Shown one piece after another: positions 32,455-40,092 of a stretch of 40,092 nucleotides of DNA (its first letter is position 1; each line of letters starts with the position of its first letter). This DNA comes from Paludibacteraceae bacterium (GTDB lineage Bacteria; Bacteroidota; Bacteroidia; Bacteroidales; Paludibacteraceae). Position numbers and translations under genes: made by a program. Below the pieces are notes generated by a model. It saw only the letters and a list, made by a program, of their open reading frames with translations. It made no database searches and had not been told where the DNA came from. The stretch is from the NCBI GenBank assembly GCA_024399835.1, contig JAKSNK010000015.1:1-40092 (forward strand). Reading direction: 5' to 3'.

Positions 32455-34509
32455 TTATTTTGTGCCGAATATCAATTCGCCGTTTTTGAGAGAGACGACG
32501 ACAGGTTGCGAGGGGTCTATCTGTCCGGCGATGATGCGCTTGCTGAGTTCGTTGAGAACCAACCGCTGCAAGGCGCGTTTGACGGGTCGTGCCCCGTACT
32601 CGGGGTCATAGCCCTCGTGGGCGATATAGCGGACAGCATCGTCGGTAACGCGCAGATCGATATTCTGCTCCATGAGCATGGTATGAATACGCGCCACCTG
32701 CAGTTTGACCACTTCGCAAATATGGTCTTCGTTCAGTTCGTCGAAGTGAATGATATCGTCTATCCTGTTGATAAACTCGGGTCGGACGGAAGCACGCAGC
32801 TGTTCCTCCGTCAGGTTGGTGGTAAGTATAATCAGGGTGTTCTTGAAATTGACCACGCGTCCCTTATTGTCGGTCAGCCGTCCGTCGTCCAATAGTTGCA
32901 GCAGGACATTGAACACATCGGGATGTGCTTTCTCCATTTCGTCAAAGAGGATAACCGAATAGGGTTTGCGGCGAATGGCTTCGGTGAGTTGTCCTCCCTC
33001 GTCGTAACCGACATATCCGGGAGGCGCTCCTATGAGGCGAGTGGCAGAGAATTTCTCCTGATACTCGGACATGTCTATTCGCGTAATCATATTCTCGTCG
33101 TCAAACAGATAGTCTGCAAGTGCTTTGGCGAGTTCGGTTTTTCCTACGCCTGTAGTTCCCAAGAAGATAAAACTGCCTATAGGTCGTTTGGGGTCTTGCA
33201 GTCCGGCACGGGCACGGCGTATGGCATCGCTGACGGCGCTGATGGCTTCGTCTTGCCCGATAACGCGCTTGTGCAGTTCTTCCTCAAGGTGAAGAAGTTT
33301 GTCTTTTTCGCTCTGCATCATCCTGTTGACAGGAATGCCTGTCCACCGTGCCACAATCTCGGCGATGTCGTCGGGATCGACTTCCTCCTTGATAAGCGTT
33401 TGTCCGCCTACATTGCGCAAGGCGTCTTGGGCAGCGGATATGTTGGCTTCAGCTTGTTTGAGTTTGGAGTAGCGTATCTCCGCCACTTTGCCGTAGTTGC
33501 CTTCGCGCTCTGCCACTTCGGCTTCGTGCTTGAGCTGCTCTATATGTGCTTTTTCGTTTTGGATAGTAGCGACATAACCTTTCTCTTTCTGCCACTGGGC
33601 ATCCAATTGTGCGCGTTGGGCATTGAGGTCATCGAGTTGCTGCCCGATGGCAGCGAGTTTGGTGGTATTCTTCTCCCGTTTGATAGCTTCGCGTTCTATC
33701 TCAAGTTGTTTAATTTGCCTGTCGAGGTTGTCCAGCTCTTCGGGTTTGCTATCGACCTCCAGCCGCAGTTTGGCAGCCGCCTCATCTATGAGGTCAATGG
33801 CTTTGTCGGGCAGGAAGCGGTCGGTTATGTACCGTGAAGAGAGAGTGACGGCAGCAATGAGCGCATCGTCCTTGATGCGCACCTTGTGGTGTGTCTCGTA
33901 GCGTTCTTTTAGTCCTCGCAGAATAGAGATAGTGGCTGCCTCGTCGGGTTCGTCCACCATGACTTTTTGGAAACGGCGTTCAAGTGCTTTGTCGGTCTCG
34001 AAGTATTTCTGGTACTCGTCGAGGGTGGTAGCACCGATGGCGCGCAGGTCGCCACGGGCAAGAGCCGGTTTGAGTATATTGGCAGCATCCATTGCGCCGG
34101 AGGACTTGCCTGCACCGACGAGGGTATGTATCTCGTCGATAAAGAGAACTATCTCGCCTGTGGCGGCAATCACTTCGTTGATTACGCCTTTTAGCCGTTC
34201 CTCGAACTCGCCCTGGTATTTGGCACCGGCGATAAGAGCACCCATATCGAGGGAATAAATCTCTTTGCGTTTAAGGTTCTCGGGCACATCGCCACTAATG
34301 ATACGCTGTGCCAGTCCTTCGGCGATGGCGGTCTTGCCCACGCCGGGTTCGCCGATAAGTATAGGGTTATTCTTGGTTCGACGAGAGAGTATTTGCAGTA
34401 CACGGCGAATCTCTTCGTCTCGTCCGATAACGGGGTCTAATTTGCCGTCTTTGGCTCTTGCGCAAAGGTTGATGGCAAACTTGGATAAATTTTCATTGTT
34501 CTTTTCCAT
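32455..34509 (-). CDS. clpB: ClpB-type disaggregase without the N-terminal domain
   Basis: 684 residues against about 860 for full-length ClpB. The protein starts at the linker ([20 protein letters not shown]), so the roughly 150-residue Clp_N domain is missing. The first ATPase domain has Walker A GEPGVGKT (53-60) and [10 protein letters not shown]. The coiled-coil middle domain, the ClpB hallmark, spans about 250-375. The second ATPase domain has GTTGVGKT (451-458), the pore loop GAPPGYVGY and the end signature [11 protein letters not shown]. After LTTN, some 25 residues found in other ClpBs before VRPEF are also absent. It extracts proteins from aggregates with the DnaK system. The ATG at 34509 is the first; no Clp_N is encoded upstream. 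Confidence 0.92.
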   Translation of the reverse strand: MEKNNENLSKFAINLCARAKDGKLDPVIGRDEEIRRVLQILSRRTKNNPILIGEPGVGKTAIAEGLAQRIISGDVPENLKRKEIYSLDMGALIAGAKYQGEFEERLKGVINEVIAATGEIVLFIDEIHTLVGAGKSSGAMDAANILKPALARGDLRAIGATTLDEYQKYFETDKALERRFQKVMVDEPDEAATISILRGLKERYETHHKVRIKDDALIAAVTLSSRYITDRFLPDKAIDLIDEAAAKLRLEVDSKPEELDNLDRQIKQLEIEREAIKREKNTTKLAAIGQQLDDLNAQRAQLDAQWQKEKGYVATIQNEKAHIEQLKHEAEVAEREGNYGKVAEIRYSKLKQAEANISAAQDALRNVGGQTLIKEEVDPDDIAEIVARWTGIPVNRMMQSEKDKLLHLEEELHKRVIGQDEAISAVSDAIRRARAGLQDPKRPIGSFIFLGTTGVGKTELAKALADYLFDDENMITRIDMSEYQEKFSATRLIGAPPGYVGYDEGGQLTEAIRRKPYSVILFDEMEKAHPDVFNVLLQLLDDGRLTDNKGRVVNFKNTLIILTTNLTEEQLRASVRPEFINRIDDIIHFDELNEDHICEVVKLQVARIHTMLMEQNIDLRVTDDAVRYIAHEGYDPEYGARPVKRALQRLVLNELSKRIIAGQIDPSQPVVVSLKNGELIFGTK

Positions 34510-34523
34510 AGTGATATATTGTT

Positions 34524-34568
34524 TAGTTGAATAGAATACTAGGAGACTAGAATAATAGGAACACTAGT
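34524..34568 (-). repeat. 8-bp periodic CTA repeat in the clpB leader
   Basis: On the minus strand CTA recurs with spacings of 9, 8, 8, 8 and 8 bp between 34567 and 34524, inside the predicted untranslated leader of clpB. It resembles the CTAG repeat before the DUF2764 gene. Confidence 0.7.
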
Positions 34569-34580
34569 ACCCTACTAAGA

Positions 34581-34596
34581 ACAAATACCGTACCAA
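34581..34596 (-). promoter_or_regulatory. Sigma-54-like (-24/-12) promoter of clpB
   Basis: Minus strand TTGGTACGGTATTTGT. GG at 34594-34593 and the -12 G at 34582 are separated by exactly 10 bases. The element shares TTGG, the AC at the next positions and TATTTGT with the groES promoter. The predicted start near 34570 leaves a leader of about 60 nt. Confidence 0.58.
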
Positions 34597-34607
34597 TGGC
34601 AAGACGA

Positions 34608-34624
34608 CTGACATTTTGTCAGCA
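34608..34624 (-). promoter_or_regulatory. Palindromic site upstream of clpB
   Basis: CTGACA and TGTCAG form a perfect 6-bp inverted repeat separated by 3 bp (34608-34622). One arm extends to TGTCAGCA (34617-34624), the 8-mer present twice before groES. It lies 12 bp above the -24 element. Confidence 0.6.
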
Positions 34625-34635
34625 AGTGGCAGACA

Positions 34636-35044
34636 ACAACAAAGGTCTAAATAACAAATAATAAAGAATAAAGAATAAGCTCGCACCAACGCGGAGGGAC
34701 GGGAAGAGTTAAGTGGTACGAACAGAGTTTAATCGGTGAACCGGTGAGTTGGTGAATCGGGGAAACGGTGAATCGGGGAAGCGAGGGAAACGGAATAAAT
34801 AATAAATAATAAATAACAAATAATAAATAATAAGCTCGCACCAACGCGGAGGAACGAGAAGAATTAAGTGGTACGAACAGAGTTTAATCGGTGAACCGGG
34901 GAGTTGGTGAATCGGTGAACCGGGGAAACGGGGAAACGGAATAAATAATAAATAACAAATAATAAATAATAAGCTCGCACCAACGCGGAGGAACGGGAAG
35001 AGTTAAGTGGTACGAACAGAGTTTAGGGGATACAACAAAGGTCT
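34636..35044. repeat. Compound repeat array: 54-bp unit x3 with octamers and AT-rich tracts
   Basis: A 54-bp unit beginning AAGCTCGCACCAACGCGGAG occurs at 34677-34730, 34832-34885 and 34971-35024, with 1-3 differences. Copies 1 and 2 are each followed by 50-60 bp of GAATCGG-type octamers and then a tract of AATAAATAATAAATAACA-like units leading into the next copy. The whole array is bracketed by a 13-bp direct repeat, ACAACAAAGGTCT (34636-34648 and 35032-35044). No open frame of interest is found in it. It lies between clpB and a small-protein operon. Confidence 0.9.
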
Positions 35045-35066
35045 GCGTGTGCAGACCTTTGTTGTA
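35032..35066 (-). terminator. Strong hairpin, probable terminator of the small-protein operon
   Basis: Perfect 15-bp stem (ACAACAAAGGTCTGC with its complement) and a 4-base loop, 17 bp after the stop of the 39-residue gene. There is no long T-run on either side. It may act in both directions or protect transcript ends. Its left arm contains the 13-bp repeat that also starts the compound array. Confidence 0.6.
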
Positions 35067-35082
35067 TGATGTTAGATACCCA

Positions 35083-35202
35083 TTAGGATGGAGACCCTGT
35101 TTGCTCGGTACGGCTGATATTCAAACCAGCTTTGAGAAAAGTTTGCATCAACGGGTCTAAATGAACATTTTCAACTTTGGGAGTTTGATAATATTTTTTC
35201 AT
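35083..35202 (-). CDS. Small protein, 39 residues
   Basis: Starts MKKYYQTPKVENVHLDPLMQ, then TFLKAGLNISRTEQTGSPS. Short proteins beginning MKKxYxxPxxEVxxL and having a small hydrophobic/Ala-Gly stretch are common in Bacteroidales, with no known function. This one fits that pattern (Tyr, Pro, Val-Glu, Met-Gln). It has no membrane helix. It is the last gene of a three-gene operon, 31 bp after the 41-residue gene, and is followed by a hairpin. Confidence 0.65.
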   Translation of the reverse strand: MKKYYQTPKVENVHLDPLMQTFLKAGLNISRTEQTGSPS

Positions 35203-35233
35203 AACTGTAATAATTAGTTCTCAATTTATAGGA

Positions 35234-35359
35234 TTATTCATCAGAGGCATCTTCCATCTCGTGCTTTTTGTCATAGCGTGTTACATAGATAGCAACACAA
35301 ATGAACACGACCATCATAGTTACTACAAAACATATATACGGCCAATCAATAGAAGTCAT
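35234..35359 (-). CDS. Small single-span membrane protein, 41 residues
   Basis: MTSIDWPYICFVVTMMVVFI starts a single membrane helix (about residues 7-27), then RYDKKHEMEDASDE, a charged acidic tail. The start is one base after the stop of the upstream gene. It is preceded by AAGGAGGA, an unusually good Shine-Dalgarno sequence for this phylum, supplied by the last Arg codons of that gene. Function unknown. Confidence 0.7.
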   Translation of the reverse strand: MTSIDWPYICFVVTMMVVFICVAIYVTRYDKKHEMEDASDE

Positions 35360-35360
35360 A

Positions 35361-35555
35361 TTATTTCCTCCTTTTTATAATTTTTGTTTCTTCTTTAACC
35401 AATCGCAAACCGATTATCAATAAGACAATTACAACTATTGCAACAATAAGTATGCCATACCATTGTAATCCATTGCTGACAAAAGGTGCTATAACACCTG
35501 CTGTTACCAAGTACTTTGCGATGTCTAACAACCAATGTCCAAAAGTATTTCTCAT
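35361..35555 (-). CDS. Small two-span membrane protein (DUF6722-like)
   Basis: 64 residues from ATG 35555 (MRNTFGHWLLDIAKYLVTAG). Two membrane segments are visible: LVTAGVIAPFVSNGL and WYGILIVAIVVIVLLIIGLRL. A basic tail (KIIKRRK) follows. The layout, a short amphipathic start with LxDxAKY, then two helices, resembles the small DUF6722 proteins of Bacteroides, but I cannot confirm this. It is the first gene of the operon; a TTG two codons earlier is a less likely start. The promoter is 25 bp upstream. Confidence 0.72.
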   Translation of the reverse strand: MRNTFGHWLLDIAKYLVTAGVIAPFVSNGLQWYGILIVAIVVIVLLIIGLRLVKEETKIIKRRK

Positions 35556-35579
35556 TGTCAATCGTTTTCAAATCGAGTG

Positions 35580-35611
35580 CAAAGGTACAAAAAGTTTTTG
35601 ATATTTGCAAA
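35580..35611 (-). promoter_or_regulatory. Promoter of the small-protein operon
   Basis: On the minus strand, TACCTTTG at 35587-35580 and TTTG at 35611-35608, spacer 20 bp. It lies just after the stop of the giant surface protein gene. Confidence 0.8.
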
Positions 35612-35635
35612 TTTGCACTCGATTTTTTTTTAATA

Positions 35636-38600
35636 TTATCTCATTGGAGCACCGATTGCGTTGAATTTCTTGCCGTCGCGGAAGATGAACATGTGGTTGT
35701 TCATAATCACTTTCATTACTCCGTTTTCAGCATTCATGAGCAGTTGCTCGTTGTCGGTCGTTTGGCTGCGAGGAGTGCCGAATGCCAAGCGGCGAGGAGC
35801 AGCCATGCCGGCAGGAACTTTGGTCACGGTGGGCACTTCGCTCAGGTTGATGTAAGCGCGGTTGGCAGGGATAAGCACGCCTTCTGCCATCGGCTGAATC
35901 TTCGTGCCATAAACGCCGTGCCATACTTCGCCCTCTGTGGTGTAAGATACATAAGTGTCTTCCAGTACGCCATAGAAACCGCGTGCATCGATTTCATCAG
36001 CAGGTGATGTCTCAGGTTCGTAAACGAAGTAAGCAGTACGAGCAGTATAGTAGAACAAGTATGCTTGACCGGCATTGAGTGTAGCATTTTCATCAAGTTC
36101 GTTGAAGTACATTTGGTGAACACTTTCGTCCTTGTAGTCTGCCTCGTAGAAAGTAGCGCCTAAGGTGTTAGCCACTTTGACATCGTACGGCAAGCAGAGA
36201 GTAGCATATCCGCTACCGCTGCGAGAGTAGTCGTAATCGGATATTTCAACCGAAATCTCATAGAAGCGGCAAGAAGCATCTGCGCGTACATAGTACGAAC
36301 CACCAAGAACCTTAATACTCTTCTTCTCCAATACATATTGGTCAGAAGTATAAGCAATCAAAGCGTCCTCCACACCGGCTTGGTCTGATTTAGCAATAAA
36401 TACAGAACGCAAGTTACCACTACTACCCGTGCAACCGACCAAATTGATGATGCATACTTTTCCTTCGGGAACATTGATGCGGATTGCCTTTCCGTCTTTT
36501 TCCTTCGCAGGTTGCATCTTCAAATCGTGTGCATAGTCCTTAGCACCACAAGATAGAGCATCATTATTTTTGTTATACGAGAGACTACTTCCAACTTCCC
36601 AACTCATTCCAGAAACAGGGTCAGTGAAAGTCCTCGGACCAAAGTCGGTCATCTTAGAACCATCGAAGATAACAAATTTCGGGTCAGTAGAAACAGAGAA
36701 GGCGATGCTGTATGTTTTAACAGTTGTACCGTCTTCGGCGGTTACCTCAATAGTTGTGGTGCCTGTAACAGACTCTGCATCGGTCTTAACAACCGAAGCG
36801 AACTCATCATTCTTTTCAAACAGGACATTGGGCAGTTCCGTTGTTCCGTAATCAAGAACCACGCTATAATCTGTTGTCTCAGCATCAAATTCAGGAGTCA
36901 AGGCATATCCTGCCACCTTCAACGATTTAAGTGTAGCATCCGTGCCCATCGGCGGAATCTCATACTTAATATTGGTGATATTGCGAGAACCATCGGTAGC
37001 ATAAATGTAATATGTACCCGGCAATACACTTACCTCGTAATCACCTGCTGTTGTCGTGCCGATAACAGCGGCTTCTGTTTCACCCTCTTTAATCATGCGC
37101 ATATCACCCTTTCCTGAGATAGTCAGTTTTCCGCGCGTACCTATAATAAATTGTATTGCACGCGAAGTAGGAATAGCACCACTCATTTGGGCTTGACCTT
37201 TCAGATAAATATACTCATTCTTAAATTCAGGTGTTCCTGCTTCACCATCTTTCTTGCTTGCATCACCTAAGGTATTGAAATAGGCATTGTCCGACAGACC
37301 GGCAGCATATTGACTACTCGTTCCCGAAACACTTGCGGGCGCGATGACTGCTTTTGCATAGGATCCTGCTGCCATTGCGGTGAGGACTTTTTCATATTCG
37401 AAGACAACCGAATAATTTGCCTCGTCACCATTTTCAGCGGTAACTGTAAAGGTGGCTTTCATAGTTTGAGCAGTAGCTTGTGTTACTTCTCCTGCAGTAG
37501 CTTTTTCGCTATTGGCTTCGTAAGTAACGATTGGTAAGTTGCTGTCGTGCGGTAAAGTAACATTATATTCCACTTGGTTGGGAACTAAAGTAATGTCAGT
37601 ATCTCCATATTTGAGCCATGCCAACGAATTGTCAGCATCCTCAGAAACGAAATGAGCATACAAGGTAATATCGGAAGCCGGACTAAACTTGTCACCTGCC
37701 ATACCGATAAGTTTACCCTCAGTTTCGGCATCATACCAACCTTGGAACTCGCCTTCGCCGGTAGCAGCAGGCAATTCAAGAGCAGTACCCTTGAAATACA
37801 TCGGGTCTATTTCGCCACCGTTGGCGAAGGTAACTTTGTAAGGATCAGTAATTGTGATAGCTTGAATAACATTGTAGTCGCCACTATTGGTTGCATACAT
37901 GTATGTTCTTTCATTATCAGAATAATAGTATGTAACAACAGAAGCACCTGTTGACTGAGGATTAGAACCTACAAGATTTGTGTAATTTGCTCCTCCATCA
38001 ACTGAGAACTTAGCAGAGTTATTCTTAATAGAGCCCATCGTTAAGACAACTAATTTCTTAGCTGCTACATCAAATGCAATCGTTGTGCCACTATTTTTTA
38101 TCTTCAAGCCCTTGTCTGCAGGTTTGCCATCAGGTTTGTCCCACGAAACATTGGTCATAGAAGACAATATATAATGATGATTTGACAACTCTGTTTCAAT
38201 ATTAGCGGTATGCTCTGGAGTGGTAGTTTTACTATAATTTTCATCAGCTAATGCCATGAAATCAATGGTAGTAGCATAGTCGTCTTTCTCTTTGAAAGTA
38301 GCAGAAACGGTGACAGCGTATGCAGGCATAACGAATGAGTTGCCAGTAACCGTTACTTTGGTTGCCTCTTCGTCAGTTTTGTAAACACTCCACTTGTCTA
38401 ACATATAGCCACTAGCAGGAATAGCAACCAAAGCGACATTCTCACCCTCAACGGCAGTGACTTTTTCGGTTAAGCCCTTAACTGTGAACGAGCCATTTGT
38501 TGCTGGATTCAAAGTAATATTATGAGGAGTACTACCTGTGATAGAGATAGATTGGATAAGGTTCCATTGATAAACCCCACCAGTACCTGGACAACCGTTG

Positions 38601-40092
38601 TTGATTTTAATAACAAAAAGAGTTTCTTCGGTTGTTGTATAGGTGTATTCTTTGGGTTCGCCAGTACCTTGAGGATCTGCGCCATATATTGTTTCATAGC
38701 TTGCGCCACCATCTACAGAGACACCGGCAGTACCTTTATCTACACCTTCTAGAGTGCCGACTTTGATTTTTACGCATTTATCGGCTGCTACCCAGAAAGA
38801 GAGTGTTGTACCTGACTTTTCAATTTTCAGACCTCGGTCAGCTTGAGCAGAAGGTTGGTCATCCCAAGAGACATTATCCATTGAAGATATTGCGTAGTTA
38901 AGACCAGACAAGAATGTACTAATATTCGGTTTTGTACCTGTAGCGGCAGCTACGAAATTAGCAGTTTGAGCATATGCTTTATCCCATTTGCCATAAGCGG
39001 TAAGGTCGTCATCGATAGTCTTGGTAGCAAAATTGATAGCATTACCTTCAGTAGCGGCATCAAACCATCCTTGGAATGTAGCCAAAGGTTGATTTTGGTA
39101 GGAGGTATATTCGGATGCTTTTTGACCTTTATCCACCGTTTCTGTACCAAGTGTCGTTGTGCCGTTCATATAAGTAACGGTATATACTTTTACCCATTGG
39201 GCAACATATTCTGCATCGTCATTAGGCATTACAGGAGGAACTTCAGGATTCCAACCATCAAAGCGGTAGCCCTCACGCTCTACAACAGGAGCCGTCAGAG
39301 GTGTACCTGCCTCTACTTGTCCTGCAGGAGTACCCGGAGTTTTTATAGTACCTTCACCAATTGCCCATGTTAAAGTATGTTCTTCACCTTGCCATTTAGC
39401 AGTATAGGTGGTAGAAGCAGAAATAGTAGTTGTTTTGGCTACTGGATTTTCGCCGTTGTACCAGCCCCTGAATTTCATGCCATCATGGTCAGCTAATACA
39501 GGCAGTTCGCAATCCAAGAACAAGTTGCCCAATTCCTCGTTAGCTGTAGCAGAAACAGCATACTTGGTTGCCTCACCATCCTTGAAAGTAGCAGTAATAG
39601 GAGCAGTTGAAACAGTTATAACAAGTTTACTAATTTCAAGACTACTCTTAGTAGAACCGCAATAATATTTACCTGCAGGCATATCATTATTTACCGTTGC
39701 ATCTTTCTCCGTTTTTCCACTTCCTGTTAATGAGAAATAGGGATTTGAATAATCAAATGTACGCGTTGCTTCTGTAACTTGTGATTCAGGAATAATCACA
39801 AATATATTAGAGGAATGAATTGTAGCATTTTTTACCTTACCAGTTTTTCCTTCTGGAATAACGAAAGTAATAAAACGAGAATCACTTTCTCCATTCATTC
39901 CTCCCGCAAATTTTACATGGTTATTTGCTGTTTTTGTAGAATATTTCCATTCAGAAGATAAAACGCTCTTAACAGAAGTGCCATCAATCAAAGTAAAGTC
40001 CTCCGATGAGCCACTAATGGTTTTTCTTTGCCAAACAGCAGTCAGTTCGATGTCGCTTGTGACAGGAGAGTCGAAATTGTAATCTGCACCTT
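35636..40092 (-). CDS. Giant repeat-rich surface protein, 5'-truncated
   Basis: At least 1485 codons; the frame is open to the window edge, so the start and any signal peptide are missing. The TTG near 39991 is not a start. Residue numbers below count from it. InlB/Listeria-Bacteroides-type repeats occur at about 130-200, 205-266, 268-336 and 718-780 (FxGWYDAxTxG, TxYAxW), with a divergent one at 489-566. Between them are similar beta-sandwich modules: 343-486 and 577-715 clearly match (GLKIxxSGTTxxFxVAxxK, SVDGGAxY). Weaker relatives are at about 880-1010 and 1105-1250. A cadherin-like beta domain (DATLKSLKVAGYAL) is at 1018-1100. The end, MKVIMNNHMFIFRDGKKFNAIGAPMR-like, is a conserved Bacteroidales C-terminal tail. 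Probably an adhesive or glycan-binding surface protein; no catalytic motif is seen. Confidence 0.85.
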   Translation of the reverse strand, partial: GADYNFDSPVTSDIELTAVWQRKTISGSSEDFTLIDGTSVKSVLSSEWKYSTKTANNHVKFAGGMNGESDSRFITFVIPEGKTGKVKNATIHSSNIFVIIPESQVTEATRTFDYSNPYFSLTGSGKTEKDATVNNDMPAGKYYCGSTKSSLEISKLVITVSTAPITATFKDGEATKYAVSATANEELGNLFLDCELPVLADHDGMKFRGWYNGENPVAKTTTISASTTYTAKWQGEEHTLTWAIGEGTIKTPGTPAGQVEAGTPLTAPVVEREGYRFDGWNPEVPPVMPNDDAEYVAQWVKVYTVTYMNGTTTLGTETVDKGQKASEYTSYQNQPLATFQGWFDAATEGNAINFATKTIDDDLTAYGKWDKAYAQTANFVAAATGTKPNISTFLSGLNYAISSMDNVSWDDQPSAQADRGLKIEKSGTTLSFWVAADKCVKIKVGTLEGVDKGTAGVSVDGGASYETIYGADPQGTGEPKEYTYTTTEETLFVIKINNGCPGTGGVYQWNLIQSISITGSTPHNITLNPATNGSFTVKGLTEKVTAVEGENVALVAIPASGYMLDKWSVYKTDEEATKVTVTGNSFVMPAYAVTVSATFKEKDDYATTIDFMALADENYSKTTTPEHTANIETELSNHHYILSSMTNVSWDKPDGKPADKGLKIKNSGTTIAFDVAAKKLVVLTMGSIKNNSAKFSVDGGANYTNLVGSNPQSTGASVVTYYYSDNERTYMYATNSGDYNVIQAITITDPYKVTFANGGEIDPMYFKGTALELPAATGEGEFQGWYDAETEGKLIGMAGDKFSPASDITLYAHFVSEDADNSLAWLKYGDTDITLVPNQVEYNVTLPHDSNLPIVTYEANSEKATAGEVTQATAQTMKATFTVTAENGDEANYSVVFEYEKVLTAMAAGSYAKAVIAPASVSGTSSQYAAGLSDNAYFNTLGDASKKDGEAGTPEFKNEYIYLKGQAQMSGAIPTSRAIQFIIGTRGKLTISGKGDMRMIKEGETEAAVIGTTTAGDYEVSVLPGTYYIYATDGSRNITNIKYEIPPMGTDATLKSLKVAGYALTPEFDAETTDYSVVLDYGTTELPNVLFEKNDEFASVVKTDAESVTGTTTIEVTAEDGTTVKTYSIAFSVSTDPKFVIFDGSKMTDFGPRTFTDPVSGMSWEVGSSLSYNKNNDALSCGAKDYAHDLKMQPAKEKDGKAIRINVPEGKVCIINLVGCTGSSGNLRSVFIAKSDQAGVEDALIAYTSDQYVLEKKSIKVLGGSYYVRADASCRFYEISVEISDYDYSRSGSGYATLCLPYDVKVANTLGATFYEADYKDESVHQMYFNELDENATLNAGQAYLFYYTARTAYFVYEPETSPADEIDARGFYGVLEDTYVSYTTEGEVWHGVYGTKIQPMAEGVLIPANRAYINLSEVPTVTKVPAGMAAPRRLAFGTPRSQTTDNEQLLMNAENGVMKVIMNNHMFIFRDGKKFNAIGAPMR

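Noticed and set aside
32896-33837. 313-residue plus-strand reading frame opposite clpB
   Set aside because: Antisense shadow of clpB with low-complexity Phe/Gly/Val-rich content and no promoter or family match.
34647-34844. 65-residue minus-strand reading frame in the repeat array
   Set aside because: It is made of the repeat units themselves (YYLLFVIYYLLF-like) and has no start context or conservation signal.
34636-35044. Possible CRISPR array (three 54-bp repeats with spacers)
   Set aside because: The intervening DNA is low-complexity octamers and AT-rich tracts that also repeat, the periods differ, and no cas genes are nearby.
39989-39991. TTG as the start of the giant surface protein
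   Set aside because: The frame stays open to the window edge and the upstream residues (YNFDSPVTSDIELTAVW) complete an InlB-type repeat, so the gene is truncated by the window.

Overview
The window is chromosomal DNA from a member of the Bacteroidetes, most likely order Bacteroidales. Ten promoters match or nearly match the Bacteroidetes primary-sigma pattern (TTTG, about 20 bp, TAnnTTTG). Other markers are the small ribosomal operon L28-L33-DUF4295, a V-type ATPase operon with a DUF2764 gene, a DUF5723/OmpA outer-membrane protein, a YihY protein with an extra C-terminal domain, and InlB-like surface repeats. I cannot name a genus. Almost everything is housekeeping DNA. I see no prophage, insertion sequence, CRISPR array or tRNA.

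Layout. 1-5157: a 5'-truncated nucleotidyltransferase, gltX on the minus strand, then lpdA and an RlmD-type rRNA methyltransferase. 5181-5280: the signal recognition particle RNA (minus). 5367-6968: a RecD-like helicase/ATPase with two unusual in-frame insertions. 7027-13278: a plus-strand run of lipoprotein, DUF5723-TSP3-OmpA protein, YebC, RsmG and a metallo-beta-lactamase-fold hydrolase. 13262-16756: a minus-strand run recR, membrane protein, HAD hydrolase, GNAT acetyltransferase and DUF1846. 16860-19541: a divergent pair (CarboxypepD_reg-like protein; pilin-like protein plus rsmD). 19544-27593: the V-type ATPase operon E-DUF2764-A-B-D-I-K, followed by a queuosine-precursor transporter and a PspC protein. 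27799-28425: L28, L33, DUF4295. 28719-30665: groES-groEL. 30747-32403: YihY and RNase P RNA. 32455-34509: ClpB without its N-terminal domain. 34510-35082: a repeat-rich spacer. 35083-35555: three very small proteins in one operon. 35636-40092: a giant surface protein running off the window.

Two things stand out beyond the genes. First, groES and clpB do not carry the usual promoter. Each has a -24/-12 (sigma-54-like) element with the diagnostic spacing, and upstream copies of TGTCAGCA or its inverse, which suggests an activator-controlled chaperone regulon. Second, a degenerate 8-bp tandem repeat (core GAATCGG) occurs in intergenic spacers and also inside protein-coding genes. An identical 16-mer from it is read in two different frames in rlmD and the RecD-like gene, so the conservation is at the DNA level.

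All calls come from reading the sequence and its translations. No database search was run, so family names rest on recognised motifs and remembered family features.
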